Assembly: GCA_031255425.1 (NCBI GenBank)
Contig: JAIRSN010000106.1
Location: forward strand, 1-19,339
DNA length: 19,339 nucleotides
Source: Dysgonamonadaceae bacterium
GTDB lineage: Bacteria > Bacteroidota > Bacteroidia > Bacteroidales > Azobacteroidaceae
Direction: 5' to 3'
Shown here: piece by piece, positions 15,253-19,339 of the stretch
Layout of the letters: every line of letters starts with the position of its first letter
How positions within the stretch are numbered: position 1 is the first letter of the stretch
Notes under the pieces: model-generated
Database searches by the model: none
Seen by the model: the letters and a program-made list of their open reading frames with translations, nothing else
Told to the model about the DNA's origin: nothing
Made by a program: the position numbers and the translations under genes

Positions 15253-16770
15253 ATGAAACGGAAACTTATGCTACTGCTGATCACGGCGATCTGTTCGCTC
15301 CCCTGCCTTTCCCAGTTAGCGCCGAAGCGGGAATTTCGCGGGGTGTGGCTGAGTGTCGCTCATCAGGACCGGTACCTGAAGATGACGGTCCCGGCGATCA
15401 AACACTATTTTGTGCAGATGCTGGACGAATTGCAGGCGTGCCGGATCAATGCCGTTTTGTTTCAGGTACGGCCGGCGGCGGATGCCTTTTACTGTTCCGG
15501 GATTGAACCTTGGAGCCGCTATTTGCGCGGGCGGCAAGGCTTGGCGCCGGAAGAAGACTTCGACCCGGTGGCCTTTTTCATCGAAGAAGCGCACCGGCGG
15601 AACATCGAGTTCCATGCCTGGTTGAACCCGTACCGCGTGACGGTTTCCGAGAGGGATACGCTGCACGCCTCCCATGTTTACCACCGGCATCCCGAATGGT
15701 TTGTCAAGTATGGGCGGCAAATCTATTTCGATCCGGGCTTGCCCGAAAGCCGGAACTTTATCTGCGAGGTGGTGAAAGACCTGGTTGCCCGTTACGACCT
15801 GGATGCGATTCACCTGGACGATTATTTTTACCCCTATCCCATAAAGGGGCTGGCGTTTCCGGACGACGGAAGTTTTCATCAATACGCCGGCGCCCAGGGC
15901 TTCCGGCCCGACCAGCGGGACGATTGGCGAAGGGAGAATGTCAACCGGCTGATCCGGCAGATCAAGCAGACGGTGGTGCAGGAAAAGCCTTACGTCCGCT
16001 TTGGCGTCAGCCCTTTCGGCATTTACCGGAACCGGAAAAGCACGCCCGACGGCACCGGAAGCAATACCAGCGGACTGCAAAACTACGACGACCTGTATGC
16101 CGATGTGAAACAGTGGGTCGAAAAGGAATGGATCGACTACAATATCCCCCAGATTTATTGGGAAACAGGACACCGGGCGGCGGATTACGAAACGCTGATC
16201 AACTGGTGGAACCGGAACAATTACGGCGCCCATTTGTATATCGGGCAAGACATCGCCCGCACCGTGAACGCGCCCGACCGCCGGCATCCGGACCGGAACC
16301 AGTTGACGCGGAAGATGGAACTGTCGCGGACACTCCCCGCCGTTTACGGGAATTGTTTCTGGCCGGTGTACGAGCTGCTGAACAACACCGGCGGTATTGC
16401 CGACAGCCTGAAAAACCATTACCATGCTTATCCGGCGTTGATTCCCGCCTACCTGCACCTGCACGACAAGACGCCCAGGGAAGTGAAGTCGTTGAAGGCG
16501 GGATGGACAGACCGGGGATACGTGCTGCAATGGAAGCGGAACGGCGACCCGGCGGATCCCCGGAAGGCGCAGTATTATGTTGTCTACCGTTTTGCAGATA
16601 AAGAAAAGAAGGACCTGAACGATCCTTCCAAAATTGCGGCGATTGTCCGCGAAACTTCCTGTGTGCTGCCTTACGAGCGGGGAACGGAAAAGTATCAGTA
16701 CGTCGTGACTTCCGTCGACCGCTTCCACAACGAATCCAGAAAAGGAAAAACGAAGCGGGTGAAACTGTGA
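15253..16770 (+). CDS. GHL10-family (DigH/YngK-like) glycoside hydrolase
   Basis: Secreted hydrolase of the glycosyl-hydrolase-like 10 family (formerly DUF187). The E. coli member DigH (YddW) cuts peptidoglycan glycan strands from which amidases have removed the peptides. The 505-residue protein has a signal peptide (about 1-20). A TIM-barrel domain spans about 25-400: FRGVWLSVAHQD, NAVLFQVRPAADAFY, EFHAWLNPYRV, the acidic motif IHLDDYFYP (186-194) and PQIYWE (299-304). A fibronectin-III-like C-terminal domain (about 405-505) ends the protein. It is divergent from the amidase gene with only 112 bases between starts, which supports a shared peptidoglycan role. Its stop is nine bases from that of the convergent peptidase gene. 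Family is sure; substrate is inferred from the relative. Confidence 0.9.
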   Translation: MKRKLMLLLITAICSLPCLSQLAPKREFRGVWLSVAHQDRYLKMTVPAIKHYFVQMLDELQACRINAVLFQVRPAADAFYCSGIEPWSRYLRGRQGLAPEEDFDPVAFFIEEAHRRNIEFHAWLNPYRVTVSERDTLHASHVYHRHPEWFVKYGRQIYFDPGLPESRNFICEVVKDLVARYDLDAIHLDDYFYPYPIKGLAFPDDGSFHQYAGAQGFRPDQRDDWRRENVNRLIRQIKQTVVQEKPYVRFGVSPFGIYRNRKSTPDGTGSNTSGLQNYDDLYADVKQWVEKEWIDYNIPQIYWETGHRAADYETLINWWNRNNYGAHLYIGQDIARTVNAPDRRHPDRNQLTRKMELSRTLPAVYGNCFWPVYELLNNTGGIADSLKNHYHAYPALIPAYLHLHDKTPREVKSLKAGWTDRGYVLQWKRNGDPADPRKAQYYVVYRFADKEKKDLNDPSKIAAIVRETSCVLPYERGTEKYQYVVTSVDRFHNESRKGKTKRVKL

Positions 16771-16779
16771 AAGAGCCGG

Positions 16780-17964
16780 TTAAAGACCCAGCGGCACAAT
16801 CGCTTCCTCCAGCACGGTTAAATTCTCCACACCCGTTTCGGTGACGAGGAAAGTGTTCTCAATCCCCACCGCGCCGGTCTCCGGAAACACGAATTTCGGT
16901 TCGTATGCGATTACCATCCCCGCCTGCAACAAGTCCTCCGAACGCGCCGTCAGCACCGGCGGCTCGTTGATTTCCAACCCGACCCCGTGTCCCACGAACC
17001 GGGCTTGCTGAACCGTCCCCATAAAGTGGGCGGCGAAACCGGCTTCGCGTGCCATCTCCACCGACTGGTTGTAAATATCGGCACAGGACGTTCCTGCCTT
17101 GACGGTTTCCGCGAAACGGCGGTGCATCCGGACCGATGCCTGATGCGCCCGGTGAACGGCGTCGGGCAACGTTCCATACGAATAGACGCGGGTCATGTCG
17201 GTCAGGTAGGGCGTGAAATTCCCCGCCATATCCACCATCACCGTTTGCCCGGGACGGATCGTCCCGCCGTTCGCGCCGATCGGCAGACAGGGACTGAGCC
17301 CGCCGCCGCCCAAGGCAAAGTCGAACGGCGACGGCGTTGCGGCGTTTTCCCCCGCCAGCAGGCTCCCCATAAAGATTTCCATATTGCTCCCGAACGTGCG
17401 GAAGATGCCGAGGGAACCGTTTTTCCGCATCAGGCGTTCGATTTCGTATTGCAACTCCACGTCCTTCATGCCCTCGTGGAAGAGGGCGGGAATCTGCCGG
17501 TAGGTTTCGATGTGTTTCTTTGCCGACATACGCAGTTGTGCCGTTTCCCAGGGCGTTTTTATCGTCCGGGCTTTTCGCAGGACGGCGGTCGCGTTGCCGG
17601 TCGCTTTCGGGCGGAAGACGGCTTCCAAGCGCAGGAACTCGTGATGCGTAATCTGGTCGGCTTCCAGCAGTAAGACGGAGGGAAGGCGCTGCTTCCGCCC
17701 CGCCAGCAAGCCGGGAATATCCTCCGGTTTGCGGATCGGAATCACATTTTCACCGGGCAAGTCCACCGGACGGCGAACGAAACAAAGCGGTTCTCCGTCG
17801 ACGGGCAGATAAACGTAGCCGGCAAAGACTTTTCCCGTCAGGTAATACAGATTGACGGGAGTTGCGACCAGGCAAGCCCCGGCGCCCGACGCTTTCAGCA
17901 GGTTCCGGACATTCGTCTGCCGGACTTCCAGCTCTTCTTTTGAAGGGTATTGTGAATGAATCAT
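16780..17964 (-). CDS. M24-family metallopeptidase (Xaa-Pro aminopeptidase-like)
   Basis: Cytoplasmic dinuclear-metal peptidase, probably cleaving Xaa-Pro dipeptides or N-terminal residues before proline. From the chosen start it has 394 residues: an N-terminal creatinase-like domain (about 1-125) and a pita-bread catalytic domain. All five metal ligands are present: Asp245 (VMVDMAG), Asp256 (LTDMTRVY), His326 (VGHGVGLEINEPP), Glu355 (AYEPKF) and Glu369 (GIENTFLV). The frame stays open to 18075, but that start would overlap the ispE coding region and lie upstream of the -7 element at 17993-18000. The Met at 17964 leaves a leader of about 24 bases; the Met at 17982 (400 residues) would be nearly leaderless. 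No signal peptide is seen in the chosen form. Confidence 0.92.
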   Translation of the reverse strand: MIHSQYPSKEELEVRQTNVRNLLKASGAGACLVATPVNLYYLTGKVFAGYVYLPVDGEPLCFVRRPVDLPGENVIPIRKPEDIPGLLAGRKQRLPSVLLLEADQITHHEFLRLEAVFRPKATGNATAVLRKARTIKTPWETAQLRMSAKKHIETYRQIPALFHEGMKDVELQYEIERLMRKNGSLGIFRTFGSNMEIFMGSLLAGENAATPSPFDFALGGGGLSPCLPIGANGGTIRPGQTVMVDMAGNFTPYLTDMTRVYSYGTLPDAVHRAHQASVRMHRRFAETVKAGTSCADIYNQSVEMAREAGFAAHFMGTVQQARFVGHGVGLEINEPPVLTARSEDLLQAGMVIAYEPKFVFPETGAVGIENTFLVTETGVENLTVLEEAIVPLGL

Positions 17965-17992
17965 TTTAGGTTTATATTTCATTATCGGGATG

Positions 17993-18000
17993 CAAATATA
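17993..18000 (-). promoter_or_regulatory. -7 promoter element of the M24 peptidase gene
   Basis: The minus strand reads TATATTTG followed by C, a full TAnnTTTG match. It lies only 15 bases from the opposing ispE -7 element, so each promoter's -33 region overlaps the other. Confidence 0.6.
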
Positions 18001-18015
18001 AAGAAAATTCTTCGT

Positions 18016-18023
18016 TATCTTTG
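18016..18023 (+). promoter_or_regulatory. -7 promoter element of ispE
   Basis: The plus strand reads TATCTTTG followed by C, a full TAnnTTTG match, 23 bases before the ispE ATG. It shares its -33 region with the divergent peptidase promoter. Confidence 0.65.
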
Positions 18024-18046
18024 CGGGAAAGAAAAGACGCAAGCCT

Positions 18047-18868
18047 ATGATTTCCTTTCCGAATATAAAAATCAATCTGGGATTAAACGTGGTTTCCCGA
18101 AGGCCGGACGGTTACCACAATATCGAAACGGTGTTTTATCCGGTGCGTGGGTGGTACGATGCCTTGGAGATTGTTCCGGCGGAAAAGGCGCCGGGGGGCT
18201 TTTTCCCGACGGGCATACCGGTGCCGGACGCTTCTGCGCAGAATTTGGTGATGAAAGCGCTGGCGCTGCTGAAAGCGGATTATGACATTCCGGAAATAGA
18301 TGTCCACCTGCACAAGAACATTCCGCTGGGTGCCGGTTTGGGCGGCGGTTCGTCCGACGCGGCTTTTATGCTGTCTCTTTTGAATGATTTCGCCGCGCTC
18401 CGTTTATCCGGCGAACAGTTGGAGCGTTATGCAAGCCGGCTGGGTGCCGACTGTCCTTTTTTCATCCGGAACCAGCCGGTCTTTGCCGAGGGTACGGGGA
18501 ATGTGTTTACGCCCGTCGCCGTCGCCCTGCGGGGCTATTGTCTGGTGGTGGTAAAGCCGGACATTCACGTGTCGACGCAGGAAGCGTATGCCGGCGTGAC
18601 GCCCCGGCAGCCGGTGGTGTCGATACGGGAGATTATCCGGCAGCCGGTCAGCAGATGGAAAGACCGGTTGGCGAACGATTTTGAGGAGAGTGTCCTGGCG
18701 CGTCATCCGGAAATCGGCGCGATAAAGCAACGAATGTACGACCGGGGTGCGGTTTACGCGAGTATGTCCGGGTCCGGGTCGTCCGTATTCGGACTCTTCG
18801 AAGAGGCGCCTCTGCCGAACGGCGAGTGGTCGCTTATCCCGGCGCATGTCTTTACCGGGATTATCTGA
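18047..18868 (+). CDS. ispE: 4-diphosphocytidyl-2-C-methyl-D-erythritol kinase
   Basis: GHMP kinase that phosphorylates 4-diphosphocytidyl-methylerythritol in the non-mevalonate isoprenoid pathway. The 273-residue protein has the N-terminal substrate motif FPNIKINLGLNVVSRRPDGYH (Lys8), the ATP-binding glycine-rich loop PLGAGLGGGSSDAA (93-106), the catalytic Asp135 in RLGADCPFF, and the third GHMP motif YASMSGSGSSVFG (237-249). Length is normal. The ATG start follows a -7 element closely. It is divergent from the M24 peptidase gene, and no other pathway gene is in the window. Downstream lies a small hairpin and then the second composite repeat. Confidence 0.97.
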   Translation: MISFPNIKINLGLNVVSRRPDGYHNIETVFYPVRGWYDALEIVPAEKAPGGFFPTGIPVPDASAQNLVMKALALLKADYDIPEIDVHLHKNIPLGAGLGGGSSDAAFMLSLLNDFAALRLSGEQLERYASRLGADCPFFIRNQPVFAEGTGNVFTPVAVALRGYCLVVVKPDIHVSTQEAYAGVTPRQPVVSIREIIRQPVSRWKDRLANDFEESVLARHPEIGAIKQRMYDRGAVYASMSGSGSSVFGLFEEAPLPNGEWSLIPAHVFTGII

Positions 18869-18879
18869 TCCCCGTTCCC

Positions 18880-18901
18880 GTTCCGGGTAATAATCCGGGA
18901 C
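18880..18901 (+). terminator. Short hairpin downstream of ispE
   Basis: GTTCCGG at 18880-18886 pairs with CCGGGAC at 18895-18901 (one G-U pair) around an eight-base loop, 11 bases past the ispE stop. A U-rich tract (TTTTTTCTTTC) begins about 15 bases later, too far for a textbook intrinsic terminator. Confidence 0.35.
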
Positions 18902-18945
18902 AGAAGGTATGTTACTGTTTTTTCTTTCAGGCTGACACTCCGCCC

Positions 18946-19112
18946 TTTCCGGTCCTCCCACCTCCCTTGCCAAGAACCCCGGCACCCTTTCCGGCTCTCC
19001 TGCCTTACTTGCCCGGAACCCCGGCGCCCTTTCCTGCCCCCCGGCAAACGCCTTTTTCTCTTCCGCGCTGTATTTGGGTCACCCTTCTCCCGTCTCAGTT
19101 TTCGAAAGAACC
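18946..19112 (+). repeat. 42-bp GC-rich tandem repeat, second locus
   Basis: Three clear 42-bp units start at 18946, 18988 and 19030, each beginning TTTCC; a fourth, diverged one starts at 19072. The third unit shares the CCCGGCAAACG core with the first unit of the array at 7822. Unit length and order (GC-rich 42-mers first, AT-rich 41-mers next) repeat the design of the first locus. The sequence between the ispE hairpin and 18946 shows nothing certain. Confidence 0.8.
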
Positions 19113-19339
19113 AGTTTACTGTTTTATATTTGGAAAATAGACCGTTTTTTTAGACTGTTAAAATTTTAGACGGCTCAAAAAGATAGTTTTTTTTCCGTCT
19201 AAACATTTAGACGGCTCGAAAAGATAGTTTATTTCCCGTCTAAACATTTAGACGGCTCGAAAAGATAGTTTTTTTTCCGTCTAAACATTTAGACGGCTCG
19301 AAAAGATAGTTTTTTTTCCGTCTAAACATTTAGACGGCT
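19113..19339 (+). repeat. 41-bp hairpin tandem repeat, second locus, running off the window
   Basis: Exact 41-bp units start at 19195, 19236 and 19277, and a fifth is cut at the window end from 19318. A diverged unit lies at 19154-19194 and probably another at 19113-19153. Each unit holds a perfect palindrome, CCGTCTAAA-CA-TTTAGACGG, followed by the 21-base spacer CTCGAAAAGATAGTTTTTTTT. Unit length, hairpin position and spacer length equal those at 8072-8276, though the sequence has diverged. Confidence 0.93.

Noticed and set aside
15316-16728. 470-residue minus-strand open frame
   Set aside because: Shadow of the GHL10 hydrolase gene, which has a promoter, signal peptide and family motifs on the plus strand.

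Overview
The window looks like a chromosomal segment of a Bacteroidales bacterium of moderate GC content (a Tannerella/Parabacteroides/Dysgonomonas-like relative is plausible; the species cannot be fixed from sequence alone). The evidence is a SusC/SusD pair with an N-terminal STN domain and a FecR-type anti-sigma factor, several promoters with the Bacteroidetes -7 element TAnnTTTG, lack of Shine-Dalgarno sequences, and Bacteroidetes-typical families (DUF3256, MlaD beside an AmiC-like amidase).

Layout. (1) 1-7656, all minus strand: a glycan-uptake locus reading fecR, susC, susD and a GH20 beta-hexosaminidase that is cut by the window edge just before its catalytic Asp-Glu. No ECF sigma gene sits beside fecR. 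(2) 7657-8738: a gene-free kilobase holding a composite repeat, made of 42-bp GC-rich repeats, then 41-bp AT-rich hairpin repeats, then the 42-bp repeats again in inverted orientation. (3) 8739-11289, minus strand: DUF3256 protein, truA, and a PdxA-family protein that has lost nearly all metal and substrate ligands. (4) 11381-13062: an AT-richer AbiE-like toxin/antitoxin pair with its own promoter and a perfect operator dyad. (5) 13159-15140, minus strand: mlaD (MCE lipid transport) and a secreted amidase. Divergent from the amidase at 15253-16770 is a GHL10 glycoside hydrolase related to E. coli DigH, which suggests a peptidoglycan-processing pair. (6) 16780-18868: an M24 aminopeptidase and ispE, divergently transcribed from a very compact double promoter. 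(7) 18869-19339: a second copy of the composite repeat family, again 42-mers followed by 41-mers, running off the window end.

How the genes work together. The SusC/SusD/GH20 set would capture and trim N-acetylhexosamine-containing glycans, signalling through the SusC STN domain to FecR. The amidase and DigH-like hydrolase would act in sequence on peptidoglycan: peptide removal, then cleavage of denuded glycan. MlaD belongs to outer-membrane lipid trafficking. TruA and IspE are housekeeping enzymes.

The most novel items are the two-locus composite repeat family (42-bp and 41-bp periods, with covarying hairpin stems), the ligand-stripped PdxA paralog, and a pseudoknot-compatible double inverted repeat in the susC leader.
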